Of a stretch of 64,000 bases of DNA, positions 10,829 through 22,989 are shown one piece after another (within the stretch, counting starts at the first letter, position 1; the number at the start of each line of letters is the position of its first letter). The translations under genes and the position numbers were made by a program. Origin of the DNA: Amia ocellicauda (lineage: Eukaryota > Chordata > Actinopteri > Amiiformes > Amiidae); the NCBI RefSeq assembly GCF_036373705.1, contig NC_089855.1, positions 4,316,501 through 4,380,500 on the forward strand, written 5' to 3'. Under the pieces are notes generated by a model. The model did no database searches, was not told the origin of the DNA, and worked only from the letters and a program-made list of their open reading frames with translations.

Positions 10829-13800
10829 TCACGGGATCCTGAGCTCCCCCAGATCTTGTATTTGCCAGTTCTTGAAGGCTTCCTCCCTGCCCCTCTGATG
10901 GACCTCCAGATTGACATAGTCCCTGACTAGTACCACGCCCCTCCGCGCGATGAAGATTGGGTCCAGCTCCTGCTTATTGAATAAACAGATGTTCCGTCCC
11001 TCCCACAGGGCCTGTTTCACTGCGCAGACGAAACGCCACCAGCACCTCAGGGTTGTGGATGTAATACCTCTGGCTGGTCCATAGAGGATCTGCTGGGCGG
11101 TCGCCCGCACAGGAATGGCAAACCTGTGGAGGAACGGAGAAAACAGGAGCCAGACCCTGCAGGCAGAGGGGCAATCCCTAAAGATATGAGCCTCCGTCTC
11201 CTTCCCCAGGCAACCCTTGTAGGGGCAGGTGTCAAACAGGCCCAGGCCCCTTCTGTGCATGAACACTCGGGTGGGGAGACACCTACTCACAGCCATCCAG
11301 GAGACATCTTTTTGTGTGTTTGTGAGGCAAACGTGCGTAGCGTTAGCCCAGATAAACTGGCAGTTTTCGGGAGGGAAATCTTCTATCTGGCTGGTCTCCT
11401 GGGTAGATCTCATCTGGCTACAGATGGTCTTATAATCCCAGGAGGCCTGCACGACTTTATGGAGGCCTACTTCGAGCACAAAGACTAGGAGCGCCCTGTA
11501 GAATGGCAGGGGATCCAACGAGTGTGGCCTGGTATTATCCATGGCGCAGAGGCCGAATGGTCTCAGGCTGCTGGCAAAATAAAAGCGGTTAATAAAACTC
11601 ACTTTCTGCAGCCTGGATGTTCATGACCACATATGCCTGCCCCTTTGCCTTTATAAGCCGCACAATGTCTGGGACCCCCCTGCCTACATCCAGGGTACCC
11701 TTCACCATCTGCACTCTTTTCAGCCTCTCCATTTTGGTCACTAGTTTTGCGATGACCTTGTCTGGGGGGAAGATCATTCCTACGTAGAGAAGTATCGGGA
11801 AGAGGATGGCCTTTTGACCAGCACCTTACCAGCCATCGTCAAGGTCCTTGGGCTCCAGCCGTGGATCTTCCTTTGGACCTTGGATAAGGCCTCCTCCTAG
11901 CTCCGGGTGCCCTTGTTGGTCCCATCGATCGTGATCCCCAGAACCTTGATGGACGGCTTCACAGGGAACACGGTCGGCGGACCCCAGCCGACAGGCCATG
12001 CCCTGGAGAGGTAGACCTCGCTCTTGGCCCTATTGACAGCGGCCCCCATCGCCCTGCAGAAGCCGTCCAGCAGTTCCTCAACCCTGGCCACGGACGGCGC
12101 GTCCGTGCAGACCACGGCCACGTCGTCCATATAGGCCAGGGCTTTCAGTTGCTCTCCGCCGGAACCCGGGAGATGGAAACCTGTCACCTGGACATCCCGG
12201 CGGATCGCCTGCATGAACGGCTCCAAACAGAGGACGTACAGCAGGGCAGGGGGCAACCCTGTCGGACCCCCGACCTGACCGGAAATGGTTTGGTCAGGTG
12301 GCGGTTCACAAGGACCCTGCTGCTTAGGCCGCTGTAGATGATCTTCACCCACTTCCTTAGGCCAAGAGCGAGACCCATCCTCTCCATGACGAGCTGCAGG
12401 TATTCGTGGCCCACTCTGTCAAAGGCTTTCTCCTGGTCCAGACTGATTAGGACCAGGGGAAGCCCTCTCTTGTTCGAGTAGGCCACGACATCCCTGAGGC
12501 TTGGCGTTGTCGGCCGCCGATCTCCCCCGGGCACCGCAGACCTGGTCGGGACCCACGGCTTGAGGGAGCGTCAGTGCTTTGGCCAGTATCTTGTAGTCGG
12601 TGCACAGGAGGCTGACCGGCCGCCAGTTCCTCAGATCCTTTGGATCTCCCTTCTTATGAAGAAGAGAGAGGATACTCCTCTTCATAGAAGGGGCCAGTCT
12701 ACTGTCTCTGTACATCAACCCCAAGACCTGAGCCAGATCTTCCTTAAGCACCTCCCAAAAGATCTTATAGAATTCAGCAGGGATCCCATCGGGACCCGGT
12801 GTCCTTCCAGAGTTAAGACTCTTTATCACCTGGGAGAGTTCAGTGGTGGTGATCTCTGGATCCTCCTCCACCTCCTCGTACCCCTCGTTGCGGGACTCCA
12901 ACAGGGACAGAAAGTGATGGATCAGATTTTGATCCACCACCTTCTGATCGTACAACTCCCTGTAGAAGTCCCGCACCACTGTCTCAACAGCCTCTGTGCC
13001 CTCCACCTCCTGCCCCGAGGAGTCGATCATGGAGGACATTGCAGGCCGCCTCTCCTTCATTTTCTTGAAGAAGAAGTGGCTGCACTTCTCATCGTCCTCC
13101 ATGAGGCGGACCCTGGAAAGGACCTTGATCTTTACTTGCTCCTCCCGATAGAGGGCGGCGAGACTCAGTTTGACCCGGGCCACCTCCTCAGCTAGGTCAA
13201 AGCCTCTGAGCTGTAAAAGACTCAGGTGCTGGAGGCGGGTGTTTAGATGGGAATATCTCCACCGCCTCTCGCGAGCTTTCCGTTTCCCCAGCTGAATGAA
13301 GTAGCCCTTGGTCCTTCTACCACTCTATGGGAGAATCAAAAAGGTCCCTCAGGGTCCTCCACTCCTCGAGGCGTCTGATAAAGGTCTTAATAACACGAGG
13401 GTCATCGAGCAGAGAGTTGTTGAGCTTCCAGACCCCAGGCCCCGACTCCCGTGTGCTCGGGATGAGCACCTCTGTCGTCAGGAGCCTGTGGTCTGAAAAG
13501 AAGACCGCCTCCGAAGACATGGCAGTCCTCTCCATTGGCTTACTGAGGAGGACAAGATCTATCCTGGAGAAGGAGGAGCCAGAAGAACTCACCCAGGTGA
13601 ACAAGGGGACCAGGTCCCGACCTGCGTCGCAGAGTTCAAAGTCCTCCACGAACACAGCGAGGTCCCTGCTGGATCTATCGTTACAGGGCTTACTCCGGTC
13701 TACATCCCTCAGAGCACAGTTGAAATCACCTGAAATGATAAATGGTAAGGTGCCGATCAGGAGCGGGCGTAGCTGAGGGAGAAAGAGGACTCTCTCTCTC

Positions 13801-14137
13801 TGGCTGGTGGGGGCATAGACATTGACCAGCCTCAATACAGCCCCCTTGTATTTAAAGTCAAGGCTGGCCAACCTGCCCACCTCTATCACCCTAAATTGGA
13901 CACATTGGACACCGACCAGAAAGATTCGCCTAGGGTCCAAGTGTCCCGGAGATCTTTATATTCTTTTTGGAACGGGATGCCGCACTCCTGCAAACAGATA
14001 ATGTCTGCTTTCATACCAGCCAGAGAGTTTAAAACATCGGCCCTCTTTTTCACCTCAGCAATGCTCCTCACATTTATAGATATAATAACTAGAGCCATAA
14101 TGGCAGTGAGGGCAATTACCCGCTCCGTAACAATCAT
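10829..14137 (-). pseudogene. LINE ORF2 (endonuclease / reverse transcriptase), broken
   Basis: The protein would nick target DNA and copy the element's RNA into it. An APE-type endonuclease lies at about 13317-14137, with LQECGI, SGDFNCALRDVDRS, RIDLVLLS and SDHRLL motifs. Reverse transcriptase follows at about 11897-13183, with GRTPGPDGIPAEFY, SLDQEKAFDRV, GVRQGCPL and the catalytic AYMDD. A C-terminal zinc-binding region lies at 10829-11602 (CPYKGCLGKETEAHIFRDCP). The catalytic residues look preserved. The reading frame changes at several points (near 13900, 13200, 12500, 12350, 11850 and 11600), so no single protein can be made. The domain order and the C-terminal cysteine motif point to the Tx1/L1 group. 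Confidence 0.92.
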
Positions 14138-14502
14138 GTAAAGAAACCCTCCTCTTCCCCACTTCTCTCTTCTCCCTCACCTAGCTTAGCGCTCGCACCC
14201 ATCATTTCAACCATTTGCCTCACCGCTTGATCCTCTAGGAAGACTATGGGGGGGGCTCGGCTCCCGCCACCCGGTAAGGCTGGCGAAACTCCACTGGGCT
14301 CAGGGCCCGTGGTGCTGGAGGTTCTCCCTGGTTCCCTTGCAGCCGAGGCCCGACGAGCAAGTGGCAGAGCAGAGGCCTTGTGTGTAACTGAGGAGAGGAC
14401 TGGGTAGACCCTGCTAGATGTCTTTTTAACTAATGGTGGAGGAGGGGGTGGTCTCTCCCTTCCCGGCTGTCTGCTGCTGCAGGCCTCCTCTCCTAGCGCC
14501 AC
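14134..14502 (-). pseudogene. LINE ORF1 C-terminal remnant
   Basis: A 122-codon proline- and serine-rich frame lies directly upstream of ORF2 and overlaps its start by a few bases, the usual layout of L1/Tx1 elements. No RNA-binding domain is visible. The 5' part of the element is missing, so this is a truncated ORF1. The identification rests on position only. Confidence 0.5.
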
Positions 14503-14517
14503 TGACTCACACTGCCT

Positions 14518-14923
14518 TTGTTGAGACTGGAAGGCTTGAATGGCTTTCAGTGTCTTTATACTAGAGCCCCATCATCCAAATTACTGTCAGTACAGAAACC
14601 TGTACAGTGATCTGCAGTGCGCATGACATGCTGCACCGCCGAGCCAGGATAAGAATGGCAGAACATGAAGCCAAAGGCATGAGCGACTGATTTGCTTTAT
14701 TGTAGGTAAATTACATACTGGCATTTGTTGTCATATTAAGCTGCAAGGAGACCATCAGTAACCTCTATCAGCTCTACTGTAATTTAATAATTACTACTGA
14801 TCCTACTCTACAGACTCATATATAGTGGAAACCATCATTGGGGCAGGATGGTACACTGAGCCACAAGCCTGTTTCCATTTCAATGCTGAGCTGATGTCAA
14901 ATCACTGACCGCTGGGTGTGGTT
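14518..14923 (-). promoter_or_regulatory. Shared 3' flank of tyrosinase-like copy A, with poly(A) signal
   Basis: Downstream of the copy A stop, the minus strand carries AATAAA (14696-14701), 223 bp past the stop codon. The same context is found after copies B (36364-36369) and C (45352-45357). The block further down (14518-14640) is also shared with 36210-36330 and with 44928-45015 plus 45263-45340. This conserved 3' flank supports the view that the genes really end in exon 4. Confidence 0.7.
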
Positions 14924-17900
14924 TTATTCATAGGAGTAGCCCAGGTCCAACATTTGCAATTTAAAGAAATAATCATTGTGTCTCAGAGGAAAGAAAGGAC
15001 CCATGTAGGAGTTTGGCCTCTGTGCTTTAGGGATTATGGTATCATTTGGATATTGAGCACCAGGATGGGTCTGCAACCAGTCCTATAGGATCCTACAGGA
15101 GAGACAACAGCTGGTTAGAGACGTGCTGATGTGGCTTTGCATATTTCCTCTGCAGACTTGTTTGTTTAATCTTAAAAACAAACACAAAAAAACAAAATAC
15201 ATGAAATGTTCAAAATACACAAAATGCATGGGGCAAAAAAGCCAACGTAAATACAATTAATCTGACAATGCAAGTAAACAAAGTACGACTAGCAGGTGAT
15301 ACTGAGCTCTTGGAAGTGATCTAGAGGTGCAGCTCATTGAGTCCTGTGTACAGGTGTGTGCAGCTCATTGGGTCCTGTGTACAGGTGTGTGGCTCCAGCC
15401 CTGCGGAGACATAGCTGCTGCACTGGGAGGCTGGGTGTTTTCCTGTCTCACTGTCAGTCAAAGTGAGTGCGTGAGTGTCAACCTCAACCATTATTGTCTA
15501 CATAAAATACATTGATTTACTTAGCTTTTAACTGCTAAATCTAATGTGGGTTTCTAATCAAACCACTTCTATACACATTCCCTTTTATGGGATATTAATA
15601 GATTACAAAGATATAACTATATATGTATACCTTAAATATTTTAGCAATGTATGACATGTATATAAAACATTACAATATATGAATCTTGCACATGGGATAT
15701 GAGTGAAATGAATAGTTAAGATACATGTCGGGCCCCTTTTATTGAGCCTGTTATACGCACTTGTCAATGAAGGCATGGTGCACCATGAATATGGGGTCAT
15801 TCACAGCGATGGGAACACTGGACACTGTTCCATTCATGTAATTATGGACCAGGCTGTGCATGGAGGATTTGAGATTCCTGCTGTCCCATGGGATGCCAAA
15901 CCCTGAGAAAACACACAGTTGTGAAGGAGGCCTGCTTACCCTGTCATGTTATCTAATGTATGGGGTACTGTGAGCTGTACCGTTAACGTTTCTCTGCTCT
16001 ATTACAACAAATTAAGTTAAAGCCAATATAGGCTATACATACATTTTATATATACAGTCACCCTTGATAAAGATTAGCAAGAAAGTCTATATTCAGTAAA
16101 CACAGGTAATCAGCTATATTGTTTTTGCCAACATGTGGAACATATTGTACTTTATGATTCAAGGGAATCAACCAAATGCTTATACTGAAAATGTACACAG
16201 CTCCAGTTAGGTCAAATCTTGAAAACAGCATGAGTTTCTAGTCTCTTATCAGGAAAGACCAGAGAAAAGCAGGAGAACAAGGGACAGAGTGAGGGAATTA
16301 TTAGATATGAGAGATTGTTTTTACCCTCTAGCTTGTTCCTGAAGCTGTTTTGGGCACTTCTATCGTACGGGTGCTTGTTGAACTCCTTGGTTTCCAGAGT
16401 GTAATTGACGTCAGAGGCAGTCAGCAGCAGCTGTGTAGATATACCTTTACTTGGGTTGCGTTTTATAGGCTGCAGTGTTGTGTCCGTGTCCGGTGATAGG
16501 CATATTCCATGAGGTATAGTGTCATACGTGCAGATAGTTTGAAGGACAGAAAGACAGAGACAGATTACAGGCAGATTTGTGCTCAGCAGCTCATGGCAAC
16601 CCTGGGATCAGGGGTGCTTAAACAGGTCTAAAGGTCATGATAGCACAACCCAACCATTGTAATTATGATAGGCAGCCTAATCAAACCATTGTTACATTAT
16701 TTCATTTCACAATGTATGTGTTTTGATTGAGGGGGCACTGCTTCTGCGGTAGTTTGCCACTTGCCAGGCAGCAGCTTTTTGCTGTACCCCCTTGAGTGTC
16801 CCCTGGCTGCACGCTCTGATGTTTCCTTTTTAACATTGAAAAAAGGTTGCAATTATCTTTTGTTCTTTTTACTACTGAATTTACTTTATAATCCATACGG
16901 TCTCGATGGAAGCAAATTTAGCAATGTCAAATTTTTTGTGTGAAAAAATTGTTTAAAAAAAATAAAAATAAAAAATGCTGAATTGAATTGTGCCATGTGT
17001 CCGGTCTATAGCTAGTCTAGCATTGTCTACTTCTCTGCTGCATGCATGTCAGTAGCTAGCTAAAACTTGTAGGGAAAACTGAAAGTACAAGTCTGGTGCC
17101 CAAAAATGTAAGGAGCTAGACAAGAAAAAGTGTAATTTCCTCATGTATCTCAATAACAAGTTATTTCTCACAACTTAAAGCTTAAATATGCAACGCTCAA
17201 ATAGGCGTATGCCTTTATCTGGTTGTCTTGTTGAAATGGTGGCTATATTATGCAAAATTGTAGCCTATATTGTTCACTGCCAAAAAATATCGGTTGTTGT
17301 GGCATGATCTATTCAGTTGGGTGCTACAGCAACATTCCCTGTTGTTGGTGCTGAAAAAACTGCATAAAATATGGCAGGTTTTCTTTTTTGAACATATAGA
17401 CCTGCTTGATTCAATATACAGCGATAGTAATGCTTATTAGTAACCCTCACTCTGGGTCCAGATTGTTGGACAGGTAGCAGACCTATAGCACACACTGGTT
17501 ATTAGTGGCAGATTTCTAACAATTCAAATACTTAAAACCCTCTGAGCCCCCCCCCCCCCATTTTCACCTGATTTTACTATTGTCATATTTTTGCTTATAA
17601 CTCTGTAACTACAAGGGCTAAAGGCAACTATCTTATATGGAGACACTCAGCACAAACTGGAGATTCAGAATATAGAGAATTAACTCTGCCCCACCAGAGT
17701 TAATACAGATTTCAAAAAAATGAAAAAAACAAAAGCACTTATAAGGAAAAAAATGAATTTATTGTCAATATAACTCTTTTTTAGTGCTCCAGGCAGACTT
17801 TTGACACTGAACAGTGAAACTTAAATGTCTTAAGAAATTGCGTAAAAAATAAAAACTCAAATATGACCTCCAGAACAGAAATTACAGCCATTTATATTAA

Positions 17901-19471
17901 ACTAGCAACAACTGGAATAACTATATACAAGTAAAAAAGAATACTAAACTGGGAAACAGAATTCCAAACATTTGGCTTTTGAATATTGTCACTTTAGGCA
18001 TTACAGAGGCACAGGCTATTCTTTACAGCAGCTCCTGTCTATGTTGATGCAGTAACTCATCCCAGCCACCACGCTTGCCATGGCATTTTATTCTTGCACA
18101 GAGCACACTATAAGTGGCTTTCATAGTGCTGTAAACACACTCAGCATCTAGGATTTGTTTTTGAAAGGTAAGGCATTTTATATTTTGTGTCAGATTCAAT
18201 TTTTCTATGTTGTATTTGGTTTTCTTGCTGTATCGCATCTTTCTGCTCTGTCTGAGAATTGTGTCTATTCTGTATGATCCCTGCCTTCCATATGTGTGCT
18301 CTGTGAGCTCTCACACAAACATGCAGCTAAATGCAGCATAGCCTGCTCGGATTTGGTATCATTGGAAAGCTACAGCCCTGTCCTGTAAGTAAATGACAGA
18401 CCCGTTCACCAATGATGGACAGGATTTGGGGCCTCACCAAAAAAAAAAAAAAAAAAAACATACAGAACATACATCAAACAGAAGTATTTACAAGTTGCCA
18501 CAGAGAGACACAGGAGAGTACAGGTGAGAGGCAGCCATCTTGTGGTTTGACTAGTTTCAGACCAGTCTTGGCATTGCTCATTTTGTTTTAAGTTTGCCTT
18601 AATTGAAGTTAGCATTGTCTGAAGTTTGCATAAAAAACACGTGGTTAAAATCTTGGTGTAGAGAATAGGGTTTTAGGTTTATGGAGCATTGGTCTTTCTT
18701 CTGGGATAGATGTAGACCGTCCGGTTTGTACAGGTTCCATCTCAACAGAAGGGGGGCTAATGCATTAGGAGAGCGTATGTGCAGAATAGTATTTTTCCTG
18801 AGAGACGAGTTCAAATTCCCTTACCCATGCAGGATACAAGAATGTCTGAGACCCAAAAGTTGATCACAGACCTCAGAGAATCACCAACACATTTCTCTCT
18901 GCACATCAATGACCACATGGGAGAAAAATAAAATTGATTTAACTACGGCTTTGATGCATAATAGTGCAGCCAGATATAGAGATCATACACAGTGGCATTC
19001 TTAAATTTAATATTGCCTTCTATAGATGTGTCATTGCTCTCAAGGATGACATGTTTCACTGTTAGTGTGCTTTGCCTTCTGGAACATGTTAAACAATCTT
19101 TTCTTCTGGTGTCAGACTAGAGATCTCCTTCCTCACAATGCTATGGATCTCATTACAGTGTGGGCCCTTGAACCCGGGCTTGCACTGGCTGCAGTCAAAG
19201 CCATCAAAGTTTCTGTTGCACCTGCAAGCAGAGTCATAGAAGGCATGGGGCCAGTCCTCCCCGTAGTCTATGAATTCACCAGAGTCCTTTAAATGGTATG
19301 TATCACAGGCTCCCCTGCCATACTGTCTCCCACAAGGAGACCCCCCCACCACTCTGGGCAGCATGTCTTATTTGTCAATGCGTCAGGTGTGGTGCAGGTG
19401 CGGGGGAACTGAGCCTCCAGAGCCACTGGGAAGAGCAGGAGCAGCGCTGCCAAGAACAAACACAGCAGCAT
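14924..19471 (-). pseudogene. Tyrosinase-like copy A, pseudogene
   Basis: Four exons correspond to copies B and C. Exon 1 runs from 19471 to about 18945, exon 2 is 16325-16538, exon 3 is 15761-15902 and exon 4 is 14924-15092. The start keeps a signal peptide (MLLCLFLAALLLLFPVALEA) and the cysteine-rich region. Several defects are visible. There is a frameshift in the G-run near 19340-19350 and another near 19090. The last third of exon 1, with two of the three copper-A histidines, is deleted. The exon 2 acceptor reads AA instead of AG at 16539-16540. Codon 3 of exon 4 is TAG (15083-15085). Exon 3 is open and has HHAFID, but one CuB motif reads MHSLVH. It cannot encode an active enzyme. Confidence 0.93.
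16539..18940. other. Intron 1 of copy A with inserted repeats
   Basis: No complete gene is seen. A C-run lies at about 17550-17563 and an A-run at 18439-18458. On the minus strand at 18599-18814 a short frame contains LYKPDGLHLSQK. This resembles the C-terminal DxxH region of SGNH-hydrolase-like domains found in some fish LINE ORF1 proteins and is probably a small LINE fragment. The minus frame at 18023-18238 has no recognised motif. The end near 18905-18950 resembles intron 1 sequence of copy C next to the exon 1 deletion. Confidence 0.45.
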
Positions 19472-19541
19472 CTTTACAGGACTGAGAGTTCAGGCAGATT
19501 TAAAGATACGTACTCTGTATTCACCTGCGCTGAAGACAGAT

Positions 19542-19575
19542 CTTTATGTCCACGGAGCCTATAATACTTTCCAAT
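19542..19575 (-). promoter_or_regulatory. Putative core promoter of copy A
   Basis: On the minus strand a TATA-like ACATAAAG lies about 71 bp before the ATG, and an inverted CCAAT box (plus CCAAT at 19571-19575) lies about 25 bp further upstream. The same pair with similar spacing precedes copies B and C, which is why I call it. Transcription start sites are not known. Confidence 0.55.
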
Positions 19576-19789
19576 GAAAATACACAGACGAGTGATCGAT
19601 AAGGTTTGGCATTTAAACATTATTTCAGGTTTTTCCATTTAAAAATTATTTCCCCGAAAAGGGGCACAGATTTAAAATTATATAAACTTCCCACAGAATG
19701 TGGTGTTGACATATTTAATCCTGTACACAAATCCTCAGTTCAGACCTGGCAAATGCATGTCAATTTAAATTGAAAAAGTAGTGTTTGTC

Positions 19790-21140
19790 ACAGGTGGCAG
19801 TGACTACTGAATCCAAGTCTACTCCCACTACACCACCCAAGTTTAGTTGAGAGATGAGTACTTGCTACCACCCAAGTATTCCCCTATGCAGGTTCAGCAA
19901 AATCTCAGGACACACACCATGGACACAAGGCAGTCAATAAAAATGTTTTATTCTAGTCAAATTATATCCACAATACATAATCACAACAGGGCGACTAGCA
20001 GGGCACGAAGTTTTGTCAGTCCTCAGCATTTCCCACAACAGTTAAAATTGCATTTAAATCGGTCTGGGCAATAAAATTAAAACCAGTACAAAAGCTAAAT
20101 AGAATAAACTAAAATAAAAATAATAAAAACAAAGCCCAACCCCAACCGAGTTTACTAGCAGAAATGTACAATTGAGAACAAAAGGAAAGAATAGTCCCAA
20201 TGCACAGTCCTATATACGGGGATCGCCAATCAATGCAGCTCAGAACAACACTCCCGACCCAGGCTGGGGATGAAGTTCCTCGCAATGGCACTCGCCTCCA
20301 AGCAGACCCGTTCGTCCACACAGCCAGTGCCGCTTTAGAAAAGAGGGAGAATGAGCCTGTTCCATTCTGAGAAAGGACCCTTAAAAGGCAAGTGCTGCAA
20401 TCACACACAGTTGTGGATGGTATTAAACACGTCCCTTTCTCACCCTTTACCGTGCTCCTCTCCCTCTGTGCTGCTTGATCTTGAGCCCAAGGTGTTGTCT
20501 AACGCCATGGAACTGGAAGCCACAAAGCCTGCAAGGCAAGTACAATAGTGCATTCAACCAAAATACACTTCATTCAAATGTCTTTCGCCAATTATAATCC
20601 ACTATGTTCTTGGACTCCACTAGGCACACCGTGTTCAGCAGCTAATGTTTCTCCAACCAGCCATCCGCAAGGACCTGCTTCAACCCACGGAGACTCGGCT
20701 CCCACTGGCCAGCACCCTCACAGCTGGTATACGGTCCTCCACAGCCCGTCCTGCTGTCTTACTGCGGCCCTGTGGTCACAGTTCCTGCTGGTATTTGACA
20801 GCTACCATTTTGCTTCTCCACTGCTCTCCTCTCCTTCTGGTCAGGGCAGCTTTTATCCATACTGCATGTTAACAGGTGTGGTGGCTGTGAGTGAAGGGTG
20901 GGTTGCTGTTTAGTGAAACAGGTGTGCCGCATTAGCTGTCAAAGTCCCATGTATTCAGTGAAAACAAGTGAAGATAATCAATAAATTAGTGAAAAACAAA
21001 AAATGATAATCAAACAATTCGTGAAAATAAATCAATCAGTGAATAATAAAAATTAAATCATCGAACAAAAAAGAAAAATATAATCGCCATAAAAAATAAA
21101 AAAAATACCTTGGGAACCTTGGCACACCTCTGTGCCACTT
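19790..21140. mobile_element. Unclassified 1.35-kb insertion
   Basis: Copy C's upstream block reads straight across this point (58215-58225), whereas copy A's is interrupted here, so the segment is an insertion. Its ends have a short inverted similarity (AGGTGGCAG against GGCACACCT) flanked by an imperfect duplication (TTTGTCAC / TGTGCCAC), which would fit a decayed hAT element. No transposase is seen. Confidence 0.5.
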
Positions 21141-22267
21141 TCACTTGCACTTGGTTATTGCAAATTCTGATCCATAGAGTCTCTAATTGATATCCATTGG
21201 GAAACTTCAAATGCTTTGCAAATACAGTACAGCTGGTCTAAAAAATAAAATGGTACTAGTCTTTGTGTCAACTAACCCACTTCAGATCACTGAAAGGCCT
21301 GTAGCCTAGATTTCTCATTGTTTTAATTAGTGTTTTAGTACATTTCTTTGAATTAGTGTCCTGGTATGATGGGACAGGTTTTTAAATGTACCCTTAACCT
21401 GAAATCATGAATGCATGTTTTGTATGAAATTTTACATTTCACAAATTTATATTATTTCTATATCATCACCTGAAATAAGTGCATCACTTCTGCGAGATGT
21501 TTTTCCATTTCACAGATTTTGTTGATGCTGATGAGGTCATGTTCTCAATTTGAATTTCCCCTTTAACCTTCATCCTAAAGGTGTTTAGTGAGCAACTCTT
21601 CAGCACTGTGACTCTTGGCAGTTGTAGCAATATTTGAACTGGAAGGATGTGGAAATTATTCTCATTTTGAGTCCAACAGCACAAGGTTTATCCATCTTTA
21701 ATTGAGCTGTATAGGAAGATCATATGATTTGAATTCATTTGATCACATTTATATTGGAGGAAGTCAATTAAAAATGTAAATATTTGTTTCCAAGACTCTT
21801 GCCCATATTCTCATGTGCCTCTTTGTGTGTTGCAAGGTGTGTGCACTGTATTGTGTGTCATGGTTAGGTATATTAGTTGAGATTCTACCATAGTGCTGAA
21901 TGATCCTGCTCACGCTGCTGTAGTTAATAATAAATAAATGCTTTTTGTGTTTTCTAACTTTTACACAAACAAACTGAGTTTGAAAAAAGCAGTACAACCC
22001 AAATTCAGCCATGCGGGTCAATGACTCTGGGGCTCTACAAACATGAACCATGCTATCAGTGTTTATCCACCTGCTGACTGTTTGATTTAGGATTCCACGC
22101 TGTTCAAGGAATGCAAAGCAGAGCACTGTCAGCACCTGCATTGTCACGCTTCCAGACCAGTGCAGAGCCCACTGTGCAGAGCCACACAGTGGGACTACAG
22201 GGCCAGTGTGCAGCTCCCTCTGGTGTCTGTCTGTCAGTGTCCTGGAGGGTCAGTGCTTAAACATCAT

Positions 22268-22650
22268 TGTGAAAGGTCTCCTGCTGACGCACACTAATTA
22301 GGTGCTCATGTGCTGCATCCATATTGTCCTCTGCCTTGCAGACAGCCTGCGAGCTCACGGCTGCAGGCAATGAGCACTGAGGCGATTGTGTCGTCAGCAC
22401 CAGCTGTGCTTCATCTTTTTAATCTCTCTCCTCCGCCGAATGGGGGAGCTACCCGACGTGAAGGAGGACCGGTACTCCTTCCTTCTAATTGCCCGGAGCA
22501 CCCTTTGTTTGTTTGTTTGGTGGTTTATTGTTGTTTGTCTTGATTCCTGTTTTTTTCTTTGATGGACTGCTGACTTGTGCTACCCGCAATAAAGCCCGGA
22601 CACGCCGGTAAACCCGAGTCTCCTGGTGGTTATTGTGTCCGGCTTCTACA
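22268..22650 (+). mobile_element. Solo LTR with perfect 5-bp target duplication
   Basis: The 383-bp segment starts TGTGAAAGG and ends CTTCTACA. It is flanked on both sides by ATCAT (22263-22267 and 22651-22655). An AATAAA signal lies at 22588-22593. The related block upstream of copy C (62390-62410) lacks it and reads directly from the left to the right flank, which gives an empty-site comparison. No internal retroviral genes are present. Confidence 0.92.
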
Positions 22651-22946
22651 ATCATCTGAAGAGAATTTATTTTAAAAAATATACTAACAGGAAAACACCA
22701 GTAACTTTCTGAATTAAGAATATGTAGCCTTAATTTTCTTTATTTGCATTCTGGAGTTCTGCTTTTTATTTTGTTATGTTTATTAATTGGTTTATATTTA
22801 TTTAATTTGATCATGATTAATAAACCTTTAGATGTCCACTGGCAGAAGTGTCCCTGAAAACATGTCTTGCTCACTGCCTGAACACTGCTGGGGTTCGGTT
22901 ATACCCAAGGAGCAGAGCAGAACATAACATGGCCACCCCCGACACT

Positions 22947-22948
<2 letters not shown>

Positions 22949-22985
<37 letters not shown>
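22949..22985 (+). repeat. (CT)n microsatellite
   Basis: About 35 bp of CT dinucleotides at the border between the tandem-unit block and the LINE 3' end that follows. A shorter CT run is at the same place in the copy B block (43185-43197). Confidence 0.95.

Positions 22986-22989
<4 letters not shown>

Larger units (their letters stand above)
10716..14517 (-). mobile_element. L1/Tx1-like LINE, frameshifted
   Basis: A non-LTR retrotransposon on the minus strand. Its 3' side abuts a poly-T run at 10718-10731 (poly-A on the minus strand). Its 5' side ends at about 14517, where sequence shared with the other tandem units resumes. It contains the end of an ORF1 (14134-14502) and an ORF2 with endonuclease, reverse transcriptase and a cysteine-rich C-terminus. 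The insertion separates unit A's gene from whatever lay to its left. Confidence 0.92.
19472..22985. repeat. Upstream block of the tandem unit (copy A)
   Basis: Sequence upstream of copy A, shared with 39342-43210 and 57876-62547. Matching parts are 19560-19790, 21140-22267 and 22651-22985. It is interrupted by a 1.35-kb insertion (19790-21140) and a solo LTR (22268-22650). The end matches 43040-43200 up to a CT microsatellite. Confidence 0.85.

Noticed and set aside
12560-13776. Plus-strand frames of 149-211 codons
   Set aside because: They lie antisense to the LINE endonuclease and reverse transcriptase, which are recognised by motifs.
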